From Candidatus Thorarchaeota archaeon (GTDB taxonomy: Archaea > Asgardarchaeota > Thorarchaeia > Thorarchaeales > Thorarchaeaceae), in contig SDOA01000029.1 of assembly GCA_004524595.1 (NCBI GenBank), positions 1 through 37,528 of the forward strand: 37,528 nucleotides of DNA. Direction: 5' to 3'. Each line of letters starts with the position of its first letter. Position 1 is the first letter of the stretch. Shown piece after piece: positions 1-8,514 of this stretch. A program made the position numbers and the translations under genes. The notes under the pieces are model-generated. The model saw nothing but the letters and a program-made list of their open reading frames with translations. It had not been told where the DNA came from and searched no databases.

Positions 1-561
1 ATTAATCTCACAACACTCCAACAATACGATGCTGTTGTGATCCTCGATCCATGTGCATATGATATCAACGAAACCGACCCCTTAGATCTATCAGTCTTCT
101 CAATCACATTTTCAGAGGAAGAAACGCAAGCATATCAGGACTATTTTAATGCAGGTGGTGGAATTTTCGTTGTCGCACTATCAAATGCAACCTTGAACGT
201 GTCAGCACTCAATGAGTTCTTGAACTGGACTGGCTTTTCGCTATTATATACTCAAGTACCAAACGGAAACAGTCCAACAATTATAGACGATATAGTCTCT
301 CATGTCATAACCTCGGGAGTAAATTACTTCCATTACTTAGGAGCAACAATCCAAATTCCTACCGATGGTGGACCACTCGCTCAAGTTAACCCATCCAATA
401 CACCTGTTATGGGATATAAAGAGAGCATTGGGAGGATAGTAGTAACAGGGAGTAATTTCATGATTGACAATTATGGCTTACTTGACCTATATGATGGCCC
501 TAATGACAATGCATTGCTTGCACTTCGTATCGTTCTCTGGTGTGCAGGACTACTTATGTAA
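1..561 (+). CDS. 3' end of GATase-like/DUF4350-type exported protein (5' partial)
   Basis: The frame is open from base 1, so the gene begins outside the window; the GTG at 37 is probably internal. The fragment of about 186 residues alternates hydrophobic strands with helices (AVVILDPCAYD; a helix after EEETQAY; GGGIFVVAL; GRIVVTGS; a final hydrophobic helix ALRIVLWCAG). This looks like the Rossmann-type glutamine-amidotransferase-like domain found at the C-terminus of some archaeal secreted proteins, including subtilisin-like ones. No Cys-His catalytic pair typical of a true amidotransferase is visible, so a binding or structural role is more likely. The family assignment rests on overall pattern only. 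A hairpin follows directly at 565-588. Confidence 0.6.
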   Translation: MNLTTLQQYDAVVILDPCAYDINETDPLDLSVFSITFSEEETQAYQDYFNAGGGIFVVALSNATLNVSALNEFLNWTGFSLLYTQVPNGNSPTIIDDIVSHVITSGVNYFHYLGATIQIPTDGGPLAQVNPSNTPVMGYKESIGRIVVTGSNFMIDNYGLLDLYDGPNDNALLALRIVLWCAGLLM

Positions 562-564
562 TGG

Positions 565-588
565 CAAAGTGTACTTCAATACACTTTG
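565..588 (+). terminator. Hairpin after the first gene
   Basis: A perfect 9-bp stem (CAAAGTGTA / TACACTTTG) with a 6-base loop begins four bases after the stop codon at 559-561. There is no immediate T-tract, only a pyrimidine-rich stretch about 18 bases later (GCCTTT), so this is a moderate terminator candidate or an mRNA 3'-end structure. Confidence 0.45.
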
Positions 589-607
589 ATTGCGTGATTA
601 CTGTGCC

Positions 608-617
608 TTTAAATATA
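608..617 (+). promoter_or_regulatory. Candidate TATA box ahead of MFS gene or a short RNA
   Basis: TTTAAATATA followed by AAAGAGG is a strong archaeal TATA-like sequence. Transcription would start roughly 25 bases downstream, near 640, giving a leader of about 175 bases before the MFS start at 816. The interval 562-815 otherwise holds no convincing gene. Its other visible content is a potentially structured stretch (651-704) ending in a T6 run at 714-719. Confidence 0.4.
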
Positions 618-815
618 AAAGAGGATTATTCACAGACACTAACAACCTTTCCGAGTCGAAAATCGGATATGCTGGTGACACTGAGTTTTCTCAAGGTTGC
701 CAGCTCACCCGACTTTTTTCTAAATGATTATTCTTTAGCAGACTTTGTCATCATAAGCAGATTTAACAAGCGGACCTGAAAAACCACGGACACAAATTGG
801 ACGTGATTCTATAAA

Positions 816-2072
816 GTGTCGAGGATTACTAAAGCTTCGTATGCTGTCCTTATGGCTTGTACGATCTCACATTTCATGAATCACGTGTATACTGGGGCTT
901 TGTCTCCATTCCTAACAGAGATACAGACGGATCTTGGTATTAGTTATACACAGGTCGGAATAATCACTAGTGCAGCAGTAGTGTCAATGACAACAGCACA
1001 TCTTCTGGTAGGGTACCTTGGTGACAGAGGTTGGAGAGATAAGTTCATCTCATTCAGTGTCCTATTAGCTGCCCTCGCAATGCTTCTCACGAGCATTGCT
1101 GAGGAATTTGTAGTTCTTACGATATTCCAAATCTTTCTTGGTCTTGGTGCGTCAGGTTATCATCCAAGTTCATTTCCTACTCTTGCAGAGAGATTTCCAA
1201 GAGATAGATCGAAAGCAACTGGAACACAGGCAATGGGTGGATTACTAGGGATGGCGGTCACGCCATTCTTAGGAGTCACATTGTTTGTCGTCTTTGGAAC
1301 ATGGCAACAATCATTGCGCATATTGGCAATCATCGGAATTATTGTCTTCATTCCAACCTTCATATTGATGCAGTACTCCAGCAAAAGGACACCACTAAAG
1401 GATGTTGACCAAATTCAAGAGTCTGCTCTAGGAATTGAGGAGGAAGTAACTTGTGATGAACCTGATGGTTGGACTAGAAATTTCTGGATAGCGCTCCTCT
1501 TGATGGGGCTTCGCGGAATGGCTTTCAGATGCACGTCCCTCTTGATGCCCTTATATCTAGCAACTCAATACTCAACGGGTATTGTCACAGCTGGATATCT
1601 GACGGCAGTAATGTTGTCTGCGGGACTCGTTGGTGAGATGGTTGCATCTTATTTTTCAGATAAATGGATGAGAAGAGTGCCCTTCCTTGTGGTTTCAACT
1701 GGTTTGGCAACACCAGCATTGTTACTTCTAAATTATCATTTGAATCCAGTTCAACTTTTCTTCATTCTGATTTTCATTGGTTTCTTTTTCTATCTTGGAA
1801 TTCCTGCAAATACAGCATATCAAACAGAAGTCTGTCCAAGAGGCTCGAGAGGGGTGGCCTTTGGATTGATCTTCTCAATAGGTTCAATACCAGGAGCAAT
1901 ATCACCCATTGTATTTGGTCTCATTGGCGACAATTACGGACTAGAAATGTCAGTCATCTTTCTTGTTATTACCACAGTTCTAGCCACTCTTACAGCTTTA
2001 TTATTGAAAGAACCACAAAACAAAAGCTCAGTGAAGGCAGGAGCTATTCTTATCGATGCAACAATGAAGTAA
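816..2072 (+). CDS. MFS transporter, fosmidomycin-resistance (Fsr)-like
   Basis: 418 residues with about 12 hydrophobic segments in two halves separated by a hydrophilic loop near residues 190-220, the usual size and layout of a major facilitator transporter. The motif-A-like loop GYLGDRGWRDK follows TM2. The stretch GLGASGYHPSSFPTLAERFP resembles the helix 4-5 region of Fsr-type efflux proteins, which carry a G-x-HP motif. It probably exports a small molecule by proton antiport; the substrate cannot be read from the sequence. The start is GTG at 816. The next in-frame ATG (852) would cut into the first helix region, so GTG is preferred. The PHP gene follows 53 bases later on the same strand. 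Confidence 0.85.
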   Translation: MSRITKASYAVLMACTISHFMNHVYTGALSPFLTEIQTDLGISYTQVGIITSAAVVSMTTAHLLVGYLGDRGWRDKFISFSVLLAALAMLLTSIAEEFVVLTIFQIFLGLGASGYHPSSFPTLAERFPRDRSKATGTQAMGGLLGMAVTPFLGVTLFVVFGTWQQSLRILAIIGIIVFIPTFILMQYSSKRTPLKDVDQIQESALGIEEEVTCDEPDGWTRNFWIALLLMGLRGMAFRCTSLLMPLYLATQYSTGIVTAGYLTAVMLSAGLVGEMVASYFSDKWMRRVPFLVVSTGLATPALLLLNYHLNPVQLFFILIFIGFFFYLGIPANTAYQTEVCPRGSRGVAFGLIFSIGSIPGAISPIVFGLIGDNYGLEMSVIFLVITTVLATLTALLLKEPQNKSSVKAGAILIDATMK

Positions 2073-2125
2073 TCAGTTGTTCATCAATAGGTACACTGAA
2101 ATTGATTAATTTGGATAAAGGCTCA

Positions 2126-2968
2126 ATGATGGACTATCATATTCATCCAAATTATTCGATAGATGCAGCCGGAACAATCGATGAGTATTGTGAGCAGGCG
2201 TTGAGAGTTGGCTTAAATGAAATTGCATTTACAACACATTTGGACACTGATGGTAAGGAAGATTGTTTTGTAGTTGTTAAGGGAAAAAGAGTGGATGTAA
2301 AATCGAGCTATTGGTTCGAAGATTATGAGGCATCGATTCGAAAGGCTAACGAAGATTATCAAGAGAGAGGTTTAAAGATACTTGTTGGAGTGGAGGTTGA
2401 TTGCTACCCAAGAGTAGAGGAGCATCTTCCAGAGAGATTTTTTTCAACTGATTTCGATATAATATTGGGATCTGTACATCTCATTAATCATATCGCAATT
2501 TCTGATGAAAGACGGGTATCAAAAATCATGGAATCATATTCACTCGAGGATTTAGGTAGAGAGTATTATACCAAACTTCTGGATTCATTAGATTCCAGAA
2601 TATTTGATGTCATAGCACATATTGATCTTTACAGAAGATTTGGTGAAAGACACTATGGTAGTGATATCAACACATTATGGAAATCATATATCTCTGATAT
2701 AATTCAGAAGATGAAGAAGTATGATATAGGCTTTGAAGTGAACACTTCTTCATGGCGTAAGGGGATGGCTGAACCAATGCCATCGAATCAGATGATTACT
2801 GCACTATTCCAGGGAGGAATAAAGAATGTAATAACGGGTTCCGATGCACATACCCCGTCTGATATCGGGGCAGATATTAAGAGAGCTCTAAATCTACTTT
2901 TCAATCAAGGGTACACCCACATATCTAAGTATGTAAAGAGAGAGTCTATTAGTGTTCCAATTAGGTAA
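2126..2968 (+). CDS. PHP-domain phosphoesterase (histidinol-phosphatase-like)
   Basis: About 280 residues with the metal-binding motifs of the PHP superfamily: DYHIHPNYS (HxH) at the N-terminus, TTHLD near residue 36, GVEVDCYP, GSVH in the middle, AHIDLYRR, and GSDAHTPSDIG near the C-terminus. PHP enzymes of this size are usually phosphatases using a two- or three-metal centre; L-histidinol phosphatase (HisK type) is the best known, but no his genes lie nearby, so the substrate is open. The open frame extends back to 1664 inside the MFS gene, but that part is a shadow. The start is ATG 2126 or the adjacent ATG 2129, just before the HxH motif, with AAAGG upstream. Confidence 0.85.
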   Translation: MMDYHIHPNYSIDAAGTIDEYCEQALRVGLNEIAFTTHLDTDGKEDCFVVVKGKRVDVKSSYWFEDYEASIRKANEDYQERGLKILVGVEVDCYPRVEEHLPERFFSTDFDIILGSVHLINHIAISDERRVSKIMESYSLEDLGREYYTKLLDSLDSRIFDVIAHIDLYRRFGERHYGSDINTLWKSYISDIIQKMKKYDIGFEVNTSSWRKGMAEPMPSNQMITALFQGGIKNVITGSDAHTPSDIGADIKRALNLLFNQGYTHISKYVKRESISVPIR

Positions 2969-3028
2969 TTTCTTTGAATACACAAGAGAATTATATCAGA
3001 ATGGCTAATGATAATAAAGGGTGATTGT

Positions 3029-3454
3029 TTGAGAAATAAAGTACCATTCATTCTCTGTATTATCGGTGGCGCTTTAATGCTATATGCAGGTGTCGTAGGT
3101 AGTGTTGGAATTTGGGAACATATTCTAGCCTATGCAACTACAATTGCACCGGGAGCTGCTGATATTGTAGCTTGGATTCTTGTGATTCTAGCAAACATTG
3201 CAAGTCTAGGCGGAATAGCGGTCCTCGTCGGTGGGTATCTCCTAACTACTGATCGAGTTGGAACTGGAAAATTCATTATTGGTATTGCAGCTGGGTTAGG
3301 TATCTTTGGATTCATTATGCTTATCTACAACATGTACATGTCACTCGGTGTTGTAGCTTTTACAGAATTATTAAACATACTCGCAACCACTGCTTCAATC
3401 CTTGGACCAGTCCTAACGATTGTCGCAAGAATGATGGCAAAAAAGCCTGAATAA
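3029..3454 (+). CDS. Small four-helix membrane protein
   Basis: About 141 residues, mostly hydrophobic. Four membrane segments are likely: VPFILCIIGGALMLYAGVVG, IVAWILVILANIASLGGIAV, a Gly-rich segment from FIIGIAAGLGIFGFIMLIY, and the last from LLNILATTASILGPVLTIVA, ending in a short basic tail (ARMMAKKPE). No motif identifies a function. TTG at 3029 is chosen because AAAGGGTGAT lies just upstream (GGTGAT at 3020-3025) and the product then begins MRNKVPF; ATG at 3008 is the alternative and adds seven residues. It sits in a plus-strand row with two TPR genes but is separated from them by 45 bases, so co-transcription is possible, not shown. Confidence 0.7.
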   Translation: MRNKVPFILCIIGGALMLYAGVVGSVGIWEHILAYATTIAPGAADIVAWILVILANIASLGGIAVLVGGYLLTTDRVGTGKFIIGIAAGLGIFGFIMLIYNMYMSLGVVAFTELLNILATTASILGPVLTIVARMMAKKPE

Positions 3455-3499
3455 GCTATCATTGAGGAATACTTATTCGAAACATAATTAGATTACTGC

Positions 3500-4141
3500 T
3501 TGATTAAGTTGATTGAGAATAATCTGGAGAAGATACAGAAAGGAATCAAACTAATAGAGATGGGACTCTTTAACGAGGCTGTGGACGAGTTCCAGTCATA
3601 TCTGCAGACATATCCAGATTCGATTGAGGGATGGTATAATTTGGGTTATGCTTTGACAGAGTTGACCAAGTATGAGGATGCAGTCAAAGCATATGATGAA
3701 GCTCTCGCGATTGATAATAATATCTTTGACATTTGGTTCAATAAAGGCACAGCCCTCTATGAAATGAAAGACTTTGAAAAAGCAAGAGAATGTTACGAAA
3801 AGGCTCTAGAGATAAACCCTGATGACGCTGAGGCTTGGAATAATTTAGGTAATTGCTTTTCAAGGCTTGCTGAGGGAAGAAAGGCAATTGAAGCGTATAC
3901 AAGGGCAGTAGCCTTGAGACCAGATTACGGAGAAGCATTCTACAACAAGGCAAATGCACATTTCATTGAGGAGGAGGATGAGAAGGCATTAGCATATGCT
4001 GAGGTGGCATTGCAACTAAAACCTGAGCTCTCACAAATGATTAGCCAGTGGATTAACATTGTGAGAAGTAGATTAAACTCGAAAAGAGAGCAAGAAGAAC
4101 ATGAGAGGAATATTTTGGAGAAGTCTGATGCGCAAGATTGA
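3500..4141 (+). CDS. TPR repeat protein (soluble)
   Basis: 213 residues made of about five tetratricopeptide repeats. Typical TPR signatures recur at 34-residue spacing: W-x2-LGYAL, A-x3-YDEAL, W-x2-KGTALY, YEKALEINPDDAEAW, LGNCF, AIEAYTRAVALRPDYGEAF. There is no signal peptide or membrane span; the C-terminus is charged (RLNSKREQEEHERN). TPR proteins scaffold protein-protein contacts, and the partner is unknown. The TTG at 3500 is the first start in frame; a second TTG at 3509 is also possible. It lies 43 bases before a second, membrane-anchored TPR gene, suggesting the two act together. Confidence 0.8.
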   Translation: MIKLIENNLEKIQKGIKLIEMGLFNEAVDEFQSYLQTYPDSIEGWYNLGYALTELTKYEDAVKAYDEALAIDNNIFDIWFNKGTALYEMKDFEKARECYEKALEINPDDAEAWNNLGNCFSRLAEGRKAIEAYTRAVALRPDYGEAFYNKANAHFIEEEDEKALAYAEVALQLKPELSQMISQWINIVRSRLNSKREQEEHERNILEKSDAQD

Positions 4142-4184
4142 CTGATTCATCAGACCTAAAAGGTTTAGCAACACTCCTAAAACT

Positions 4185-4742
4185 ATGATACCAGGAATGG
4201 CTCCAGCCGAAAATATAGAAACGGACCTAAGAATTAGACCAAAACATATCGCCCTAGTAGCTATACTCATTGTCTTCAGTGGTATCGTTCTAGCTTGGTT
4301 GGGGGGTCAGGGCATCATACCTATAGAACCGGGAATGGTCTTGGGAATAACAATCCTGATTGCTACCGTGATAGTCTGTTGTGCGTCCACAATTATGCTG
4401 GGGTCAGTCGCATCAAAGATACCAGAGTATGCAGAAATGGAGCTGAGATTCGAAGAGGGCTTAGCTCACTACGAGAACGAGAGATGGGAAAATGCACTTT
4501 TAATATTTACAGAACTTTCAGGACCTAAGATGGATCATAAGCGAGCCTTATTCTATGCCGCTTTATGTTATGACAAGCTTGATGATTGGGAAAATGTTAA
4601 GAAATACATTAGTGCATATCTAGCATTGAGACCTGATGATAGAGAGGGCTGGGAGCTACTTGCAAGTGCACATAAGAAATTATTCGAATATGAAGAGGCT
4701 GAGATTGCGCTGGAAACTGCATCAAATCTTCGCGAATCATGA
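4185..4742 (+). CDS. Membrane-anchored TPR protein
   Basis: 185 residues. Two N-terminal hydrophobic helices (about residues 23-42, IALVAILIVFSGIVLAW, and 50-75, GMVLGITILIATVIVCCAS) are followed by a soluble domain with two to three TPR-like repeats: FEEGLAHYENERWENAL, ALFYAALCYDKLDDWENV, and a last one with ALRPDDREGWELLASAHKKL. The TPR part probably faces the cytoplasm, as a membrane partner for the soluble TPR protein upstream. The start is ATG 4185; no good ribosome-binding site is visible, which would fit a short-leader or coupled transcript. Its 3' end faces the convergent FAH-family gene 28 bases away; no strong terminator is seen between them. Confidence 0.75.
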   Translation: MIPGMAPAENIETDLRIRPKHIALVAILIVFSGIVLAWLGGQGIIPIEPGMVLGITILIATVIVCCASTIMLGSVASKIPEYAEMELRFEEGLAHYENERWENALLIFTELSGPKMDHKRALFYAALCYDKLDDWENVKKYISAYLALRPDDREGWELLASAHKKLFEYEEAEIALETASNLRES

Positions 4743-4770
4743 AGAAAACGAATATATTCAATAAGCACAA

Positions 4771-5682
4771 TTATCGTTGTTTCCCAATAACATTACGTAG
4801 ATATCCGATTCCCTCTATGTATTGCTCTAACTTATCACCTACCTTCAAATACTCTGGAGGGTCACGGACAAAGCCAACACCAGCAGGAGTGCCCGTAGCT
4901 ATCACATCACCAGGCTCTAGAGTAAATGCTTGCGAGAGATATGCAACTATCTGTGGCACTTTGAACATCATATTAGCAGTGGTTGAATCTTGTTTTACTA
5001 CACCATTTACCTTCGTATACATCTTCAAGTCTGATGCGTCACCAAGTTCATCACAAGTGACAACACAGGGACCCATAGGGCAAAAAGCATCCAAGGATTT
5101 TCCGCGAATCCACTGACCATCATTATTTTGAAGGTCTCTCGCAGTTACATCATTAATAATTGTATAACCAGCAATAAAATCCAGAGCATCCTTCGCATCT
5201 ATGTCTTTACAAATTTTTCCTATGACAATACCAAGCTCTACTTCCCAATCAATTTTCTTAGAGAGCGACGGCATTGAAATTATGTCATTGGGTCCAATCA
5301 CACACGATGGAAATTTTGCAAAAATAATAGGAAATTCTTCTATCTTAGATTCTGTTTCCTTTACATGCTCCAAGTAGTTACGCCCAAGAGCAATAATCTT
5401 CCCAGGACGTGGTATGGGCGCTTCAAGAACAATGGAATCAAAGGGATGTGTCATTAGTCGTTCATTCTGGGGTGTTTTTTCGTATTTAGTTATAATTTGA
5501 CGAATTACATCTAACCCGGATTCCCATTGTAGGAGGTCCATCATTGTAGTTGGAAAATTCTGACCATGAACATGATATCTTCGCCCATAATGAGAAGCTG
5601 CATCAGGTATATCCAAAACTCCTGATTCTAACTCGACGCCAATAGAAAGCACGCCTATCCTAGAATATGTGACGAGCCGCAT
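4771..5682 (-). CDS. Fumarylacetoacetate hydrolase (FAH) family protein
   Basis: 303 residues. The C-terminal two thirds carry the FAH fold hallmarks: KIIALGRNYLEHVKE, IDWEVELGIVIGK with the metal-binding Glu residues, a segment around GYTIINDVTARDLQ, RGKSLDAFCPMGP, and GDVIATGTPAGVGF. The N-terminal part (MRLVTYSRIGVLSIGVEL) matches the small N-terminal domain common in archaeal and bacterial members. Family members cleave or decarboxylate beta-diketo or 2-oxo acids (acylpyruvase, oxaloacetate decarboxylase, 2-hydroxyhepta-2,4-diene-1,7-dioate isomerase); which reaction applies cannot be told. An in-frame TTG at 5730 would add 16 residues, but ATG 5682 gives the family's normal N-terminus and leaves room for a divergent promoter. 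Confidence 0.88.
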   Translation of the reverse strand: MRLVTYSRIGVLSIGVELESGVLDIPDAASHYGRRYHVHGQNFPTTMMDLLQWESGLDVIRQIITKYEKTPQNERLMTHPFDSIVLEAPIPRPGKIIALGRNYLEHVKETESKIEEFPIIFAKFPSCVIGPNDIISMPSLSKKIDWEVELGIVIGKICKDIDAKDALDFIAGYTIINDVTARDLQNNDGQWIRGKSLDAFCPMGPCVVTCDELGDASDLKMYTKVNGVVKQDSTTANMMFKVPQIVAYLSQAFTLEPGDVIATGTPAGVGFVRDPPEYLKVGDKLEQYIEGIGYLRNVIGKQR

Positions 5683-5733
5683 AGTATCTAAGCTCCAACC
5701 AATTCTTTTATTCGTAATGGTGTCAGACAAATC

Positions 5734-6075
5734 TTGGTGTTTGACCTGTCAGATCAGCATACATTAGATGAGCTTCCAGATTATGTATACGTGGCTCTTG
5801 GACGGAGAGGTATGGAACCATTACCTTTGAAAGAATGTACATACGAATGTGATGGTAAGGACCTTCAACTTCTCAAGTTCAGCCAGACAAAAGCAAGTCC
5901 AATTGAAAAAGGGGTTGACGAAATCATCGAGGATTGGCTTGTTCAATGTGAAAAGTGCAAGAGGCAATTTACGATTCGTTGCATAGTTCGATATGCAGAT
6001 GGAGAAAGGATAGATACAAGAGTAGATATCATAGATGATACAGATAAGAATCTCGGTTGGCTAGGAAGCTATTAG
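5734..6075 (+). CDS. Small Cys-rich, possible zinc-binding protein
   Basis: 113 residues, function not recognised. Five Cys residues are visible: C35 and C39 (CTYEC), C72 and C75 (CEKCK) and C83, a spacing that could form a zinc ribbon. The rest is acidic (DIIDDTDKN near the C-terminus). The start is TTG 5734 or GTG 5737; neither is decided by a clear ribosome-binding site. Its stop is ten bases from the leuB-like start, so it probably belongs to the same transcript as the three following genes and could be an accessory or regulatory subunit, but that is inference from spacing. Confidence 0.6.
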   Translation: MVFDLSDQHTLDELPDYVYVALGRRGMEPLPLKECTYECDGKDLQLLKFSQTKASPIEKGVDEIIEDWLVQCEKCKRQFTIRCIVRYADGERIDTRVDIIDDTDKNLGWLGSY

Positions 6076-6085
6076 GTGATGCAAA

Positions 6086-7240
6086 ATGCCTAAGACCTAC
6101 AAGATATCAGTTCTCCCGGGCGATGGAATTGGTCGTGAAGTGATGCCACAAGCCCTCCGCGTACTTGATGTTGTACAGCAGACAGGAGGGTTTGACACAG
6201 AAATCCAAGTATTCGAATGTGGGGGAGAATACTATGCAAAGAATAAGATTGAATGGTCCACAGAGGCAGAACAATTTACAAAGAGCGAAGCAGATGCAGT
6301 TCTTCTTGGAGCGATAGGAGCGAATGATAATTCTGGTAACAGTATTCGATTACCAGATGGAAATCTTGCAGGGTATAGTGTTGTAATAGGTCTCAGAATG
6401 GACCTTGATCTTTATGCGAACGTCAGACCCGTCCAACTCTTTGAGGGTGTGTGGACTCCAATTAAGGAGAAAGGACCTGAACAAGTGAATATGACCATTA
6501 TTAGAGAGAACACAGAGGGACTCTACGCTCCTGCTCGTGGTACACTATCCAGAGGAGGGACTTCCGAAATTGCAATTGATTCGCGGATAATAACCAGAAA
6601 GGGTTCAGAGAGAGTGATCCGTTATGCATTTGAAACAGCGAAGAAAGGGAAAGGTGCTCCAGTTGACAGTATCAAACGCGTCACCTGCGTAGATAAGAGT
6701 AATCTCTTGGCTGGTTGTCAATTGTTCAGAGGGGTCTTCAATGAAATCGGATTAGAAAATCCAGATATTGAAAGGGACTATGCTTATGTTGATGCATGGA
6801 CTCAATGGGTCATAAGAAGACCTGAACAATACAACGTTGTAGTTGCACCCAACGAGTTTGGTGATATCATCACAGATCTTGGGGCAGCAATACAGGGTGG
6901 ACTTGGAATCGCTCCTGCAGCTAATATAGGCGATGGACATGGCGTGTTTGAGCCTGTCCATGGCTCTGCACCAAAATATGCAGGTTCAAATACCGCCAAT
7001 CCTATCGCCGCAATATTAGCAATGAGCATGATGTTAGATTGGTTGAGTTCAGAACATCGAGATGATAGAATTCAAAATGCCGCTTTTGTAGTAAAAGATT
7101 CTGTTGTTGAGGTTTTAAGAGAGGGCAGGATAAGAACACAAGATCTATGCGTTGGTGACTGGAAACAGGTAGCACCGAGTTCTACTGAGAATGTAGCATC
7201 TGCAATCATAGACGCCATAAAAAACAGAGTAGAGGGGTGA
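6086..7240 (+). CDS. leuB: Isopropylmalate/homoisocitrate/isocitrate dehydrogenase family
   Basis: 384 residues, a typical beta-decarboxylating dehydrogenase. Visible landmarks: LPGDGIGREVM (10-20), the substrate Arg pair R104 and R114 within LRMDLDLYANVRP, R140 in IIRENTEGLY, metal-binding Asp residues in FGDIITDLGAA (D260, D264), and the cofactor loop GVFEPVHGSAPKYAG (287-300). It oxidises and decarboxylates a 2-hydroxy dicarboxylate; the adjacent aconitase-type subunits make 3-isopropylmalate or homoisocitrate likely. The RENTEGLY form is shared by archaeal IPM and homoisocitrate enzymes, so substrate is not settled. GGTGATG precedes ATG 6086 by five bases. The stop overlaps the start of the next gene. 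The symbol is a best guess. Confidence 0.85.
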   Translation: MPKTYKISVLPGDGIGREVMPQALRVLDVVQQTGGFDTEIQVFECGGEYYAKNKIEWSTEAEQFTKSEADAVLLGAIGANDNSGNSIRLPDGNLAGYSVVIGLRMDLDLYANVRPVQLFEGVWTPIKEKGPEQVNMTIIRENTEGLYAPARGTLSRGGTSEIAIDSRIITRKGSERVIRYAFETAKKGKGAPVDSIKRVTCVDKSNLLAGCQLFRGVFNEIGLENPDIERDYAYVDAWTQWVIRRPEQYNVVVAPNEFGDIITDLGAAIQGGLGIAPAANIGDGHGVFEPVHGSAPKYAGSNTANPIAAILAMSMMLDWLSSEHRDDRIQNAAFVVKDSVVEVLREGRIRTQDLCVGDWKQVAPSSTENVASAIIDAIKNRVEG

Positions 7241-8511
7241 GTCATTTGGGTAAGACTCTGGCAGAAAAATTACTTGCGAGTCATACAGTAGATGGAAAAG
7301 CATCTGCAGGGGACATTGTCGAAGCTAAAATTGATCTACTGATGGTTCATGAAGTTCTAGGATCGAGAATTATACCAATTCTAGATGAGATGGACTTTAA
7401 ACAGGTCTGGGATCCTCAACGAATTGTTGTTGTGAACGATCATTGGGCGCCTGCATCGGATATCAACAGTGCTGAGATCCATCGAAGGAATAGAAATTTC
7501 GTCAGAGAGCAGCGCATTACTCACTTCTGTGATGTAGACTGTGGAATATCACACCATGTCCTTCCGGAAAAAGGGCTCATAGCACCAGGAGAGCTCATTA
7601 TTGGAAGTGACTCCCATTCTACGACTTATGGAGCATTTAATGCATTCTCAACTGGCCTCGCAGCAACAGATTCAGCGTTGATTCTTGCTACAGGTTCGTG
7701 TTGGTTTAGAGTGCCAGAATCAATCCGGATTGAAATAAATGGTGAGTTATCAGACCTGGTAATGAGTAAAGATTTGATACTCAGAATAATTTCTGACCTT
7801 GGACCTGATGGAGCTAACTATCAATCAATTGAATTCTACGGAGAAACAATTGATAACATGAAGGTTGGCGAGCGCATGACAATGTGCAATATGACTGTGG
7901 AAGCCGGAGCAAAGTGTGCACCAATGCTTGTTAATGAACACGTACGCAAATGGATGGAATCCCTTGCACCATCAAAGCGATGGAGAGAGATCTTACCAGA
8001 TCCAGATGCTGAATATCTTGATTCATTAGTATATGACTTGAAATCAAATCCTCTAGAACCAATGGTGGCAATTCCAGACAGTCCGACTAATGGGAAGCCA
8101 GTAAAAGAAGTGAGTGGTATTCCCATTGACCAAGCGTTTATTGGGTCTTGTACAAATGGCAGAATTGGGGACCTCGAGGTTGCCGCAAAGATATTGAAGG
8201 GCAAGAAAATACGAAAGGGTGTACGATTAATCATCACACCAGCCAGCAAACAGACGTATATGATGGCTCTTGAAAGAGGCCTGATAAAAATTTTCATGGA
8301 AGCAGGAGGGATTGTCACCAATTCTACCTGCGGAGCGTGTGTCGGTGGTCATCTTGGAGTACTTGGGGCAGGAGAAGTCTGTATATCAAGTACTAATAGA
8401 AACTTCAAAGGAAGAATGGGACATCAGAATTCAAGGATATACTTGGCATCACCAGCCACTGTAGCTGCAAGTGCACTCAAAGGTGCAATAACAGATCCTA
8501 GAGGTGTTTGA
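7237..8511 (+). CDS. leuC: Isopropylmalate isomerase/homoaconitase large subunit
   Basis: 424 residues, the normal size of archaeal LeuC/HacA large subunits. The [4Fe-4S] cluster ligands are present: C305 in GSCTNGRIGDL, and C365 and C368 in STCGACVGGH. Other family landmarks are GSDSHSTTYGAF (123-134) and SSTNRNFKGRMG. With the small subunit it moves a hydroxyl group between adjacent carbons by dehydration and rehydration. The start is GTG 7237, which overlaps the stop of the dehydrogenase gene by four bases (GTGA), indicating translational coupling. No 2-isopropylmalate or homocitrate synthase lies in the window, so the pathway is not fixed. Confidence 0.88.
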   Translation: MSHLGKTLAEKLLASHTVDGKASAGDIVEAKIDLLMVHEVLGSRIIPILDEMDFKQVWDPQRIVVVNDHWAPASDINSAEIHRRNRNFVREQRITHFCDVDCGISHHVLPEKGLIAPGELIIGSDSHSTTYGAFNAFSTGLAATDSALILATGSCWFRVPESIRIEINGELSDLVMSKDLILRIISDLGPDGANYQSIEFYGETIDNMKVGERMTMCNMTVEAGAKCAPMLVNEHVRKWMESLAPSKRWREILPDPDAEYLDSLVYDLKSNPLEPMVAIPDSPTNGKPVKEVSGIPIDQAFIGSCTNGRIGDLEVAAKILKGKKIRKGVRLIITPASKQTYMMALERGLIKIFMEAGGIVTNSTCGACVGGHLGVLGAGEVCISSTNRNFKGRMGHQNSRIYLASPATVAASALKGAITDPRGV

Positions 8512-8514
8512 ATA

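Noticed and set aside
651..719. Box C/D or H/ACA guide RNA before the MFS gene
   Set aside because: The TGA and CTGA-like bits are not spaced or complete enough to call C and D boxes, and no ACA tail is in place. It is kept only as an unassigned structured stretch.
540..779. Open frame of 79 codons after the first gene
   Set aside because: It overlaps the stop of the preceding gene, contains the hairpin at 565-588 and the TATA-like element at 608-617, and its product has no coherent composition.
1664..2125. N-terminal extension of the PHP gene
   Set aside because: It lies in another frame of the MFS transporter, and its translation is Ser/His-rich and unlike a PHP N-terminus. The HxH motif follows directly after ATG 2126.
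7836..8321. 161-codon minus-strand frame inside leuC
   Set aside because: It is fully antisense to a well-supported gene with catalytic Cys residues in frame.
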